From: Sedimenticola thiotaurini
GTDB taxonomy: Bacteria; Pseudomonadota; Gammaproteobacteria; Chromatiales; Chromatiaceae
Direction of reading: 5' to 3'
Length of the DNA stretch: 64,000 nt
Assembly: GCF_001007875.1 (NCBI RefSeq)
Contig: NZ_CP011412.1
Coordinates: 3,410,001 to 3,474,000 of the forward strand
Shown: piece by piece, positions 52,208 through 60,751 of the stretch
How the letters are laid out: each line of letters starts with the position of its first letter
How positions within the stretch are numbered: position 1 is the stretch's first letter
The notes under the pieces: model-generated
What the model saw: the letters and a program-made list of their open reading frames with translations, nothing else
Databases searched by the model: none
What the model was told of the DNA's origin: nothing
Program-made: the position numbers and the translations under genes

Positions 52208-52929
52208 CACAACTGGCACTGGTGATTGATCTGAACGTGTGCGTCGGCTGTCATGCCTGCGTTACCAGCTGCAAGGAGTGGAACAGCTCCGGCTGGGCCG
52301 GCCCGATGCCGGACGAGAACCCCTATGGAGCCGATCCGAGTGGCGTCTTCTTCAACCGGGTGCAGACCTACGAAGTGGGTTGCTATCCCGATACCGAGAC
52401 GGTGCACTTTCCCAAATCCTGCCTGCATTGCGAGGATCCCCCCTGCGTGCCGGTCTGCCCCACCGGGGCCAGCTACAAGCGCGAGGACAACGGCATCGTG
52501 CTGGTGGATTACGACAAGTGCATCGGTTGCAAGTACTGCTCCTGGGCCTGCCCTTACGGTGCCCGGGAGATCGACGCCCAGAACAAGGTGATGAAGAAGT
52601 GCACCCTCTGTGTGGATCGGGTGACCGACGAGTCGCTGCCGGAATCGGAACGTAAGCCGGCCTGTGTGCTGGCTTGTCCCACTTCGGCGCGTATCTTCGG
52701 TGATATCCACGATCCGCAATCGGAAGCCTCGGTGGCGATCCGGGAGCAGGGTGGTTATCAGCTGCAACCGGAGTGGGGCACCCAACCGGCCAACCACTAC
52801 CTGCCGCGTCGTCGCAGCCAGATGCAGATCCACAAGGATGAGCTGATCCGGGCTGACAATCCGTTGCGCAAGGAGGAGGTTGAGATGCCGATCGAGCAGG
52901 GCGACACCCTGGACGATGTGGCCTGGTAA
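52204..52929 (+). CDS. soeB: Sulfite dehydrogenase iron-sulfur subunit SoeB
   Basis: 241 residues, starting in an ATGA overlap with soeA. Four cysteine groups for [4Fe-4S] clusters: CVGCHACVTSCKEW, CLHCEDPPCVPVCP, CIGCKYCSWACP, and CTLC with CVLACP. It carries electrons from SoeA to the membrane subunit. No signal peptide. Confidence 0.87.
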   Translation: MTQLALVIDLNVCVGCHACVTSCKEWNSSGWAGPMPDENPYGADPSGVFFNRVQTYEVGCYPDTETVHFPKSCLHCEDPPCVPVCPTGASYKREDNGIVLVDYDKCIGCKYCSWACPYGAREIDAQNKVMKKCTLCVDRVTDESLPESERKPACVLACPTSARIFGDIHDPQSEASVAIREQGGYQLQPEWGTQPANHYLPRRRSQMQIHKDELIRADNPLRKEEVEMPIEQGDTLDDVAW

Positions 52930-52933
52930 TCAG

Positions 52934-52966
52934 GCGCACTGGGCACAGGCGACCTGTCCAGTGCGC
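52934..52966 (+). other. Hairpin between soeB and soeC
   Basis: GCGCACTGG-GC-ACAGG CGA CCTGT-CCAGTGCGC, a 14-bp stem with a 2-base bulge, 5 bases after the soeB stop. No T-run, so it is more likely an mRNA processing or stability element than a terminator. Confidence 0.7.
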
Positions 52967-53056
52967 GTACGCTTTGGTGATTATTTGGCAGGAGCGGAAT
53001 CAGCCGCGATTTGAAACCGCTTCTGCAAACAATGTTTGAACTCAGGATTTAAAACG

Positions 53057-54037
53057 ATGCATCCGGCATTCTCGGTAATTTTTCTCACTACCCTGATCGG
53101 TATCGGTCAGGGGCTGTTTCTGGCTCTGTTTACCGGCCAGGTATACAGTCTGGCCAACCTGATTCCGGTGCAGGAGAGCCTGGGCTTCTACGCGCTCGGC
53201 AGTCTCCTGTCACTGCTGTTCCTGGCGCTGGGGCTGATCTCTTCTGTATTCCACCTGGGACGGCCGGAACGGGCCTGGCGTGCCGTTGCCATGTGGCGCA
53301 CCTCCTGGCTCTCCCGGGAGGTGATCGTGCTGCCGCTGTTCATGCTGCTGGTATTCATCTACGGGGTGGCCCACTACTTCGGTTGGACCCAACCGCTGTT
53401 CATGGTGGCGGATACCCTGCCGGTGGACCTGACCCTGATTGTCGGCGTGCTGGCCAGCGTGACCGCTTTTGCCCTGTTTATCTGTACGGCCATGATCTAC
53501 GCCAGTCTCAAATTCCTCAAGGAGTGGCACACGGCGCTCACGGTGTCCAACTACACCCTGCTGGGCCTGGCGTCAGGCTTTATGTCTGCGGCGGCGTTCT
53601 CCGCTTATGTCAATAATGACCTGGTGTTCCTGTTCGGTATCTGGGCGGTGATCTTCACCCTGGCGGGTGCGGTGTCCCGTGGTGCGTCACTGATCCGCAA
53701 CCGGGCGCTGCGTGACAAGTATGGTCTGCCCACCGCCATTGGCGTGCGTCATCCCAACATGAAGCAGTTGAGCCAGGGTTTCATGGGCGGTGCATTCAAC
53801 ACCCGGGAGTTCTTCCATGGTCGTACTCCCGAGGCGGTGCGGCTGATCCGCTGGTTCTTCCTGCTGACGGTGTTTCCCATTCCGGTCGTACTGATGGCTG
53901 TCGCCTATTCGCTGGAATCGACCTCACTGCCGATCGCCGCCTTCGGCCTGCAGTATCTGGGGCTGATCGCTGAACGTTGGTATTTCTTCGCTGAGGCGAA
54001 ACATCCACAGAATATCTATTACCAGTCAATGGCCTGA
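53057..54037 (+). CDS. soeC: Sulfite dehydrogenase membrane anchor SoeC (DmsC/NrfD-like)
   Basis: 326 residues from the ATG at 53057 (AGGA 7-8 bases before). About eight hydrophobic segments and the DmsC-type signatures HPAFSVIFLTTLIGIGQGLF, SVFHLGRPERAWRAV and WLSREVI. It anchors SoeAB to the cytoplasmic face and hands electrons to quinone. Confidence 0.87.
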   Translation: MHPAFSVIFLTTLIGIGQGLFLALFTGQVYSLANLIPVQESLGFYALGSLLSLLFLALGLISSVFHLGRPERAWRAVAMWRTSWLSREVIVLPLFMLLVFIYGVAHYFGWTQPLFMVADTLPVDLTLIVGVLASVTAFALFICTAMIYASLKFLKEWHTALTVSNYTLLGLASGFMSAAAFSAYVNNDLVFLFGIWAVIFTLAGAVSRGASLIRNRALRDKYGLPTAIGVRHPNMKQLSQGFMGGAFNTREFFHGRTPEAVRLIRWFFLLTVFPIPVVLMAVAYSLESTSLPIAAFGLQYLGLIAERWYFFAEAKHPQNIYYQSMA

Positions 54038-54065
54038 GTGGGTCTTCACAAAGGGATTTAAGGCT

Positions 54066-54881
54066 ATGCAAGGATTGAAACTGATTATCACCACCTGTGC
54101 GTTGCTGTTTGGCAGTGTCCAGGCACAGGCCGATGTGGCGGTGTTGATTCATGGTTACCTGGGCAGTGCCAACTCCTGGGAGAGCAGCGGTGTCAATGCG
54201 GCGCTGGTAGCCAATGGCTGGAAGCGGGCCGGCATCCTGCGGGCGGATCCTTACGGGGTTGAGTTGACACCGGTGTTGGGTGACGAGGGGAACAACAGCC
54301 TCTACCAGGTGGAGTTGCCCTCCCAGGCGCCCATGATGTTGCAGGCGGACCTGTTGCAGGCGATGTTACAACAGGTGGCCCGATTACACCCGGATGAGCC
54401 CCTCTCCCTGGTGGCCCACTCCGCCGGCGGTATTGTGGCCCGAATCGTCCTGGTCCGGGGCGCTGTGCCCAATGCCCGGGCGCTGATCACTATCGCCACG
54501 CCCCATCTGGGTACCGGTCGGGCCGTACAGGCGCTGGAGAGTACCGATATCCCCTATCCCTTCTGCCTGGTGCAGAACTTTTTTACCGATGGCAAGACCC
54601 GCCTGTTGCGGGAATCCCGCGGGGTGCTGCTGGATCTGGTGCCGGCTCGACCGGGCACGCTGCTGTTCTGGCTGAACCATCAGCCCCATCCCTCCATTGC
54701 CTACCACTCCATTGTACGACCCGGTCCGGTCGGTATGGGTGATGAGCTGGTGCCGGTGTTCAGTCAGGACATGAACCGGGTTCAGGCTTTGCAAGGTCGC
54801 TCGTCGGTGACCGTGGTGAGCAGTGGTCATGCATTGAACCCGGAAGATGGCCGGACCTTGGTATCACTGCTGGGCGGCTGA
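54066..54881 (+). CDS. Secreted alpha/beta hydrolase (lipase-like)
   Basis: 271 residues. Signal peptide (MQGLKLIITTCALLFGSVQA), then ADVAVLIHGYLGSANSWESS (oxyanion loop) and LVAHSAGGIVARI with the nucleophilic Ser near 120; PHLGTGRAV follows, and the catalytic His is probably in SSGHALNPEDG. The layout is that of small lipases/esterases acting in the periplasm. It starts 28 bases after soeC and may be co-transcribed. Confidence 0.78.
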   Translation: MQGLKLIITTCALLFGSVQAQADVAVLIHGYLGSANSWESSGVNAALVANGWKRAGILRADPYGVELTPVLGDEGNNSLYQVELPSQAPMMLQADLLQAMLQQVARLHPDEPLSLVAHSAGGIVARIVLVRGAVPNARALITIATPHLGTGRAVQALESTDIPYPFCLVQNFFTDGKTRLLRESRGVLLDLVPARPGTLLFWLNHQPHPSIAYHSIVRPGPVGMGDELVPVFSQDMNRVQALQGRSSVTVVSSGHALNPEDGRTLVSLLGG

Positions 54882-54960
54882 CTGAAAGCCACCGGAATCC
54901 TGTTCTTGTTGTGTTGATAAACTACCCTTTAGGTGAGAGGCAATCACCGGAGGTGTAGTG

Positions 54961-55500
54961 ATGGGACGGGTTGCAGATTTCTGCGAGTACAAAGCGAAAA
55001 GGGATTACGACCGGCAACTGTTGGAGAACGGCTGGGCGCCGACGCGGCTGGAAGCGGAAGCCATCGGTGGAACCTCCATCTATATCTATGACGACCATAC
55101 CCGGTTGTTACTCTACTCCGTCATCCAGCGCACCAGTCTGCAACAGATTATTCAGCGGGTTGAACCAGCCGCAGGCGGCGATCTGCTCAGCCTGGCGGAG
55201 CAATTGAACGCACTGATTACAGACTTCTCCATGCATGGTCCGTTTCAGGGCGATCCACGACTCTCTCTCATGGCCCAGGCGTCGGCCTGGTTTGCCGGCC
55301 TCTCCCTGTCGTTGATAAATCACCGTTTTCTGGATGACCAATCCATCGCGATTTTCAGGTTGTTGGATGCTGAAAACCGGGAGAGCAGTTTTCATCTGGC
55401 ACATCTGGCGTGGCCGGAAATTATGAGTAGCGCCGATGCGGAGGCACAGCTGTCCGGCATGGCCCGTTCACTGCGCCGCGATCTGATCGAAACCGTTTAA
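54961..55500 (+). CDS. Hypothetical protein
   Basis: 179 residues from the ATG at 54961 with GGAGG upstream. Soluble, no signal. The beginning MGRVADFCEYKAKRDYDRQL and the segment GTSIYIYDDHTRLLLYSVIQ do not match a family I know. Confidence 0.6.
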   Translation: MGRVADFCEYKAKRDYDRQLLENGWAPTRLEAEAIGGTSIYIYDDHTRLLLYSVIQRTSLQQIIQRVEPAAGGDLLSLAEQLNALITDFSMHGPFQGDPRLSLMAQASAWFAGLSLSLINHRFLDDQSIAIFRLLDAENRESSFHLAHLAWPEIMSSADAEAQLSGMARSLRRDLIETV

Positions 55501-55644
55501 ACAGTTTTTTACTGCAACTTGTTCTATCAATTTTCAGTGGTGGATATTTTTCTGTCGCCACCATCCAGCGCGCTATTCCCCCGTGTAAAAAGCTATTGTG
55601 TTAATGGTTAACGTGAACTATTAATTATCCGGTGATCATTTTTT

Positions 55645-55683
55645 CAATTTATAAAACCTTACATAGTATGGTTTTATAAATTG
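55645..55683. repeat. AT-rich perfect inverted repeat
   Basis: CAATTTATAAAACC (55645-55658), an 11-base spacer, GGTTTTATAAATTG (to 55683): perfect 14-bp arms. It lies in the 331-base gap 55501-55831 and could be an operator or a cruciform. Confidence 0.75.
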
Positions 55684-55702
55684 ACTAATGTCGTGTTTTG
55701 AA

Positions 55703-55716
55703 TTGATAAATTTCAA
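55703..55716 (+). promoter_or_regulatory. FNR/CRP-type palindrome before the SLAC1-cyd block
   Basis: TTGATAAATTTCAA fits TTGA-N6-TCAA and differs from the FNR consensus TTGAT-N4-ATCAA at one position. It sits 116-129 bases before the SLAC1-type gene. Confidence 0.6.
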
Positions 55717-55831
55717 TGCTGTCCTGCCCTGTATTTCATACTATTTCAATCACACAATTAGCCTGTTCAGGGCATTTGTTCACGCAGTAACAGATTAACA
55801 ACGCACCGCGTTGATGGATGGGGAAGCTTTA

Positions 55832-56791
55832 ATGGATAAGCCTGCAAGACTGGAAAATTTTCCGATCTCTTTTTTTGCCATGGTAATGGGCCTTGCCGGG
55901 CTGACTATCTCCTGGGGAAAGGCGCAATCAACCCTTGATATACCCGTCAACCTAAGTGCCGCGCTGGCCTGGTTTACGTTATTGGTATTCGGTATTCTGT
56001 TAACGTTTTTTCTCGCCAAGCTGATACGTTTTAATCAAGCGGTAAAAAATGAGTTAAATCACCCAGTCAAACTCAACTTTTTTCCGGCAATATCCATAAG
56101 TCTCATACTGCTATCCATCGCTTTCAGACATATTAACCCGAGCCTGTCAGCGGGCTTCTGGTACGTGGGTGCACTGTTGCATCTGCTGCTCACGCTCTAC
56201 GTGATGAGTTGCTGGATTCATCACGAAAAGTATGAGATTCAACATATCAATCCGGCATGGTTTATCCCGGTGGTCGGCAATGTGCTGATTCCGATTAATG
56301 GCGTGCACCTGGGTTATATTGAAGTCTCCTGGTTCTTTTTCAGTATCGGTATGCTGTTCTGGTTAGTGCTTCTGGCAATTATTTTCAACCGGGTGATTTT
56401 CCACAATCCATTACCGGCGAAACTGATGCCGACCTTTTTTATATTGATTGCACCACCGGCTGTCGGTTTTATCGCCTATACAGCCCTTACAGGTGAACTG
56501 GACTCCGCAGCGCGCCTGCTCTATTACAGCGGACTGTTTCTGACCCTGTTGCTGCTTACCCAGGTTCGACGCTTTGCCCGGTTACAGTTTTTTCTCTCCT
56601 GGTGGGCTTACTCATTCCCATTGGCGGCTATCACTATCGCCTCGTTTCTGATGTATGAACAGACATTGATCAACGGTTTTGCCCTGCTGGGATGGGCGCT
56701 GTTGAGCATATTGACACTAATTGTTGTTTTCTTGCTTTACAAAACCGCTTTGGCCATCAGCAGGCATAGCATCTGCGTGCCGGAAGGGTAA
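55832..56791 (+). CDS. SLAC1/TehA-type anion channel
   Basis: 319 residues from the ATG at 55832 (GGGGAAG upstream). About ten hydrophobic segments; RLENFPISFFAMVMGLAGLT, NPAWFIPVVGNVLIPINGV, APPAVGFIAY and LSWWAYSFPLAAIT are family marks of TehA/SLAC1. These channels pass small anions; possible cargo here includes sulfite, nitrate or chloride. It opens a run of rightward genes leading to cydABX. Confidence 0.85.
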   Translation: MDKPARLENFPISFFAMVMGLAGLTISWGKAQSTLDIPVNLSAALAWFTLLVFGILLTFFLAKLIRFNQAVKNELNHPVKLNFFPAISISLILLSIAFRHINPSLSAGFWYVGALLHLLLTLYVMSCWIHHEKYEIQHINPAWFIPVVGNVLIPINGVHLGYIEVSWFFFSIGMLFWLVLLAIIFNRVIFHNPLPAKLMPTFFILIAPPAVGFIAYTALTGELDSAARLLYYSGLFLTLLLLTQVRRFARLQFFLSWWAYSFPLAAITIASFLMYEQTLINGFALLGWALLSILTLIVVFLLYKTALAISRHSICVPEG

Positions 56792-56826
56792 AGTATCGCC
56801 CCATAAATCATCTACTGGTTAGGAAA

Positions 56827-57228
56827 ATGAAACAGTCACTTCTGCAGGAAAAGTATCCGGTATTTCATCTGGAACTGGAAAAGAGTGAGACAACCTTCAA
56901 CAACGTTGATGAGATCATTGCCTATCTCAAGCAACAGATCGATGAGCACAAGATTGCCAGTTATATCGCCACTTTTGATCACTATGCACATACCAAGGCG
57001 CTTGAGGAACACAGCATCGCTGATGACATTCTCGATGCACAGAATATTATCTTCTGCTTCGGTATTGCGTTGCCAAACGCCAATGTGCTGGCTGTCAGGC
57101 CGCGCTCGATTGGTGTGGCGGAGACCCCGACTGGCTTTGTGATCAATTTCATGGAGGCGCCGATGCCGGTGGCCAATCAGGCGATGGAGCATTGGGTCTT
57201 GTCACTGCGAAACAAGCAGGTGGCGTGA
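56827..57228 (+). CDS. Conserved small protein of unknown function, copy 2
   Basis: 133 residues, paralogue of the gene at 32485-32898: FHLELEKSETTFNNVDEIIA, IATFDHYAHTKALEE, NIIFCFGIALPNANVLAVRP and MEAPMPVANQAMEHW are nearly superimposable on copy 1. No signal or membrane segment. It sits between the channel gene and the NifX-like gene, with 35- and 79-base gaps. Confidence 0.75.
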   Translation: MKQSLLQEKYPVFHLELEKSETTFNNVDEIIAYLKQQIDEHKIASYIATFDHYAHTKALEEHSIADDILDAQNIIFCFGIALPNANVLAVRPRSIGVAETPTGFVINFMEAPMPVANQAMEHWVLSLRNKQVA

Positions 57229-57307
57229 TAGCAAACCAAACATGGCGCTACGGTGGACCCGGCTTGTGGATCTGCCGTTTACAGCACAGAGTAACGAGGA
57301 CGTATTG

Positions 57308-57664
57308 ATGATGAAAATCGGGGTAACAAGTCAGAACTTCAGAACCATAACCGGTCACGCCGGCAAAACTCGCCGGTTCCTGATCTTTTCCGAAAACAGC
57401 GATGGCGTGCCGACGGAAGTGGACCGCCTGGATCTGCCTAAAGAGATGTCGATGCATGAGTTCCGCGGCACGGAACATCCGATTGATCAGTTGGATATTC
57501 TTATTACAGGAAGTTGTGGCAACGGCTTCAAAAGACGCCTGGAGTCCCGCAATGTCCGGGTCATCACTACCGGCGAACAGGATCCGCTCAAGGCAGTAAG
57601 TCAACTGCTGGCCGGGGAGTCCCTGGCACCGCCACTGCCCCATGATCATCAACACGGAAGTTGA
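57308..57664 (+). CDS. NifX/NafY (dinitrogenase cofactor) family protein
   Basis: 118 residues from the ATG at 57308 (GAGGA upstream). MKIGVTSQNFRTITGHAGKT RRF opens the fold of the NifB/NifX/NafY domain; DILITGSCGNGFKRRLESRN and the His-rich end (PHDHQHGS) complete it. In nitrogenase systems the domain carries Fe-Mo precursors, but no nif gene is present here, so a different Fe-S or Mo-binding role is likely. It lies 133 bases before cydA. Confidence 0.75.
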   Translation: MMKIGVTSQNFRTITGHAGKTRRFLIFSENSDGVPTEVDRLDLPKEMSMHEFRGTEHPIDQLDILITGSCGNGFKRRLESRNVRVITTGEQDPLKAVSQLLAGESLAPPLPHDHQHGS

Positions 57665-57797
57665 TTATGAATACCGCATAGAGAAAACACTTTACCGCAT
57701 CAGTACAGGATTTAACCGGCGATCTGAATGACATCAGGCCGTCACAGTCCAGTGCGTCGTAAATCCGTAAATCTGTATAGCAAAGAGGGGATAAATT

Positions 57798-59354
57798 ATG
57801 CTCGATCCCACCATGATTGAACTGTCACGCTGGCAGTTTGCAATAACCGCGCTTTACCATTTCTTGTTTGTTCCACTGACTCTGGGTATCACCTGGATTC
57901 TGGTGATCATGGAGTCGGTCTACGTGATGACCGGTAAAGAGATCTACCGGGACATGACCAAGTTCTGGGGCAAACTGTTTGGTATCAACTTCGCCCTGGG
58001 TGTGACAACCGGTCTGACCATGGAGTTCCAGTTCGGAACCAACTGGTCCTACTACTCCCATTACGTTGGGGATGTGTTCGGGGCGCCACTGGCGATTGAG
58101 GGTCTGATGGCCTTCTTCCTTGAATCCACCTTCGTGGGTATGTTCTTCCTTGGCTGGGAACGGTTGAGCAAACGTCAGCATCTGATGGTGACTTTCCTCA
58201 CCGCGCTGGGTACCAACCTGTCGGCACTGTGGATTCTGGTGGCCAACGGCTGGATGCAGAATCCGGCCGGTTCGGAATTCAGTTATGAAACCATGCGCAT
58301 GGAGATGACCAGCTTCGCCGAACTGGTACTCAACCCGGTGGCGCAGGTGAAGTTCATCCATACTGTTGCGGCCGGTTACGTGGCCGGCTCCATGTTTGTT
58401 ATGGGCATCTCGGCTTACTACCTGCTCAAGGGACGGGATCTTGGCTTTGCCAAGCGCTCCTTCTCGGTTGCGGCCGGTTTTGGTCTGGCCAGTATTCTCT
58501 CGGTGATCGTACTGGGCGATGAGTCAGGTTACGAGCTGGGTGATGTGCAGAAGGTCAAGCTGGCAGCCATCGAGGCTGAGTGGGAGACCCATGAACCTCC
58601 GGCCGGTTTCACCCTGATCGGTTTGCCGAACCAGGAGGAGCAGAGGACCGTTGGCGAGGTTAAAATTCCCTGGGCCCTGGGTCTGATTGCCACCCGGTCG
58701 CTGGATGAGGAGGTGATGGGACTGAAGGATCTGATCGTCCACAACGAAGGGCGTATCCGTTCCGGCATGATCGCCTACGATTATCTGCAACGACTGCGGG
58801 CCGGTGAAGTCACCGAAGCCAACAAGGCGGAATTTGAAAAGCATAAACAGGATCTGGGTTACGGCCTGCTGTTGAAAGCCTACACACCGAATGTTGTCGA
58901 TGCCACGGAAGAGCAGATCAAGATGGCGGCCCAGCAGAGTATTCCCCATGTCGCACCGCTGTTCTGGACTTTCCGTATCATGGTGGCGGCCGGCTTTACC
59001 ATGCTGGCGATCTTTGTCCTGGCTTTCTACTACAACGCACGCCGCGTGATCGAGAAAAAACGCTGGTTGCTGAAGATCATCCTCTGGTCCATACCGTTAC
59101 CCTGGATCGCTATCGAAACCGGCTGGTTTATTGCCGAGTTCGGCCGGCAGCCCTGGGCGATTGGCGAGGTGTTGCCGACCTTCCTGGCCACCTCTTCGCT
59201 GACCACCGGTGATCTTATCTTCAGTATGGCCGGCTTCATCGGTCTGTACACCTTCCTGCTGGTGATCGAGATGTGGCTGATGTTCCATTTTGCACGGAAA
59301 GGCCCCAGCTCACTGCACACCGGCCGTTATCATTTTGAAAAGGCAGAGGCCTGA
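57798..59354 (+). CDS. cydA: Cytochrome bd ubiquinol oxidase subunit I
   Basis: 518 residues. Heme ligands appear in [14 protein letters not shown] (His about 19) and later helices; [13 protein letters not shown] is a family signature. The loop between helices is long (about 240-350), like the E. coli-type Q-loop. It oxidises quinol and reduces oxygen with high affinity and resists sulfide and NO. Confidence 0.93.
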   Translation: MLDPTMIELSRWQFAITALYHFLFVPLTLGITWILVIMESVYVMTGKEIYRDMTKFWGKLFGINFALGVTTGLTMEFQFGTNWSYYSHYVGDVFGAPLAIEGLMAFFLESTFVGMFFLGWERLSKRQHLMVTFLTALGTNLSALWILVANGWMQNPAGSEFSYETMRMEMTSFAELVLNPVAQVKFIHTVAAGYVAGSMFVMGISAYYLLKGRDLGFAKRSFSVAAGFGLASILSVIVLGDESGYELGDVQKVKLAAIEAEWETHEPPAGFTLIGLPNQEEQRTVGEVKIPWALGLIATRSLDEEVMGLKDLIVHNEGRIRSGMIAYDYLQRLRAGEVTEANKAEFEKHKQDLGYGLLLKAYTPNVVDATEEQIKMAAQQSIPHVAPLFWTFRIMVAAGFTMLAIFVLAFYYNARRVIEKKRWLLKIILWSIPLPWIAIETGWFIAEFGRQPWAIGEVLPTFLATSSLTTGDLIFSMAGFIGLYTFLLVIEMWLMFHFARKGPSSLHTGRYHFEKAEA

Positions 59355-59364
59355 GGAGACCGTT

Positions 59365-60504
59365 ATGCTTCTAGACTATGAAACCCTCAAGCTGATCTGG
59401 TGGCTTTTTGTCGGCGTTCTGTTGATCGGTTTTGCCATCACCGACGGCATGGATATGGGTGTGGGTAATCTGCTGCCGTTTCTCGGCAGGAACGATGATG
59501 AACGCCGTCTTATGATCAATACGGTGGGTCCCCACTGGGACGGCAATCAGGTGTGGCTGATCACCGCCGGTGGCGCTATCTTTGCAGCCTGGCCGGCGGT
59601 CTATGCCGCTGCCTTCTCCGGCTTCTACGTCGCCATGTTGCTGGTGCTGTTTGCCCTGTTCTTCCGACCGGTAGGTTTTGACTACCGCAGCAAGCTGGGT
59701 GATGAGCGTTGGCGCAAGGCGTGGGACTGGGGCCTGTTCGTGGGCGGTGCGGTGCCCTCCCTGGTTTTCGGAGTCGCCTTTGGCAATCTGATCCTGGGGG
59801 TGCCGTTCCACCTTGATGAACTGCTGCGCGCCTACTACACCGGTTCGTTCTTCGCGCTGCTCAACCCGTTTGCACTGCTGGCCGGTATTGTCAGTTTTGC
59901 CATGCTGACCATGCACGGTGGCATCTGGTTGCAGATGCGTACCGCCGGTGAAATTACCGAACGGGTCAAGGGCTATATCCAGTGGTCCGGTATCGCCGCC
60001 ATGGTTGCCTTTGCCCTGGCCGGTGTCTGGCTGGTTATGGGGATCGATGGCTACAGTATCATTACCGCGCCTGCCCATGACACGCTGCCCAATCCCCTGG
60101 CCAAGGAGGTTGCGGTTCAGGCCGGTGCCTGGTTGCAGAACTACAGCGACTATCCGTTGACCATGCTGTTCCCGTTCCTGGGCTTCTTTGGTATCACCCT
60201 GACCATTCTGCTCTCCAGGGCCAACCGGCCAGGATGGGGATTTGTCACCAGCTCGCTGGGTATCACCGGGGTGATTATGACCGCAGGGGTGACCATGTTC
60301 CCGTTCATCATGCCTTCCAGCACCCAGCCGGGTAGCAGTCTGACCATCTGGGACGCCCCCTCCAGCCATCTCACCCTGACGGTGATGTTCTGGGCAGTAG
60401 TGATATTCCTGCCGATCGTTATCGGCTACACGATATGGAACTACCGGAAGATGTGGGGCAAGTTGACGGTGGAAGAGATGCAGGATCGCTTCTCGGCCTA
60501 TTGA
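59365..60504 (+). CDS. cydB: Cytochrome bd ubiquinol oxidase subunit II
   Basis: 379 residues from the ATG at 59365, after a GAGGAG site. LIWWLFVGVLLIGFAITDGM DMGVG opens the protein; GPHWDGNQVWLITAGGAIFAA and FPFIMPSS follow. Eleven residues of DNA separate it from cydA. Confidence 0.94.
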   Translation: MLLDYETLKLIWWLFVGVLLIGFAITDGMDMGVGNLLPFLGRNDDERRLMINTVGPHWDGNQVWLITAGGAIFAAWPAVYAAAFSGFYVAMLLVLFALFFRPVGFDYRSKLGDERWRKAWDWGLFVGGAVPSLVFGVAFGNLILGVPFHLDELLRAYYTGSFFALLNPFALLAGIVSFAMLTMHGGIWLQMRTAGEITERVKGYIQWSGIAAMVAFALAGVWLVMGIDGYSIITAPAHDTLPNPLAKEVAVQAGAWLQNYSDYPLTMLFPFLGFFGITLTILLSRANRPGWGFVTSSLGITGVIMTAGVTMFPFIMPSSTQPGSSLTIWDAPSSHLTLTVMFWAVVIFLPIVIGYTIWNYRKMWGKLTVEEMQDRFSAY

Positions 60505-60514
60505 TTACGGAGCG

Positions 60515-60586
60515 GCCCCGCCGGAGAGTGGTGTTGGGAAAGCGCCCGACTGTCAGGCCCGCGCTCTCAACACCATCCGGTGGGGC
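60515..60586 (+). other. Large intercistronic stem-loop between cydB and cydX
   Basis: GCCCCGCCGGA...TGGTGTTG pairs with CAACACCA...TCCGGTGGGGC, giving about 20 paired bases with short internal bulges. No T-run; likely mRNA stabilisation or differential expression of cydAB and cydX. Confidence 0.7.
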
Positions 60587-60619
60587 GAAGAGTACAGAAT
60601 ATTTTTAGGAGACAACGCT

Positions 60620-60733
60620 ATGTGGTATTTCACCTGGATTCTCGGTGTATTACTTGCCATCGCTTTCGGTATTATCAATGTCATGTGGTATGAGGCGGAG
60701 CGGGGTGAGCATGAGCACACGGACGATTCCTGA
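60620..60733 (+). CDS. cydX: Cytochrome bd small subunit CydX
   Basis: 37 residues: MWYFTWILGVLLAIAFGIIN, then VMWYEAERGEHEHTDDS. One membrane helix with the WYFxWILG(V/T) N-terminus and the E(A)E tail of CydX, and a clear AGGAG site 9 bases upstream. It stabilises the CydAB haem site. Overlooked easily because of its size. Confidence 0.9.
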   Translation: MWYFTWILGVLLAIAFGIINVMWYEAERGEHEHTDDS

Positions 60734-60751
60734 GCGACCTGGAACCCTGGT

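Noticed and set aside
57308-57664. Evidence for nitrogen fixation
   Set aside because: A NifX/NafY-domain protein alone is not diagnostic; no nif structural or assembly genes are in the window.
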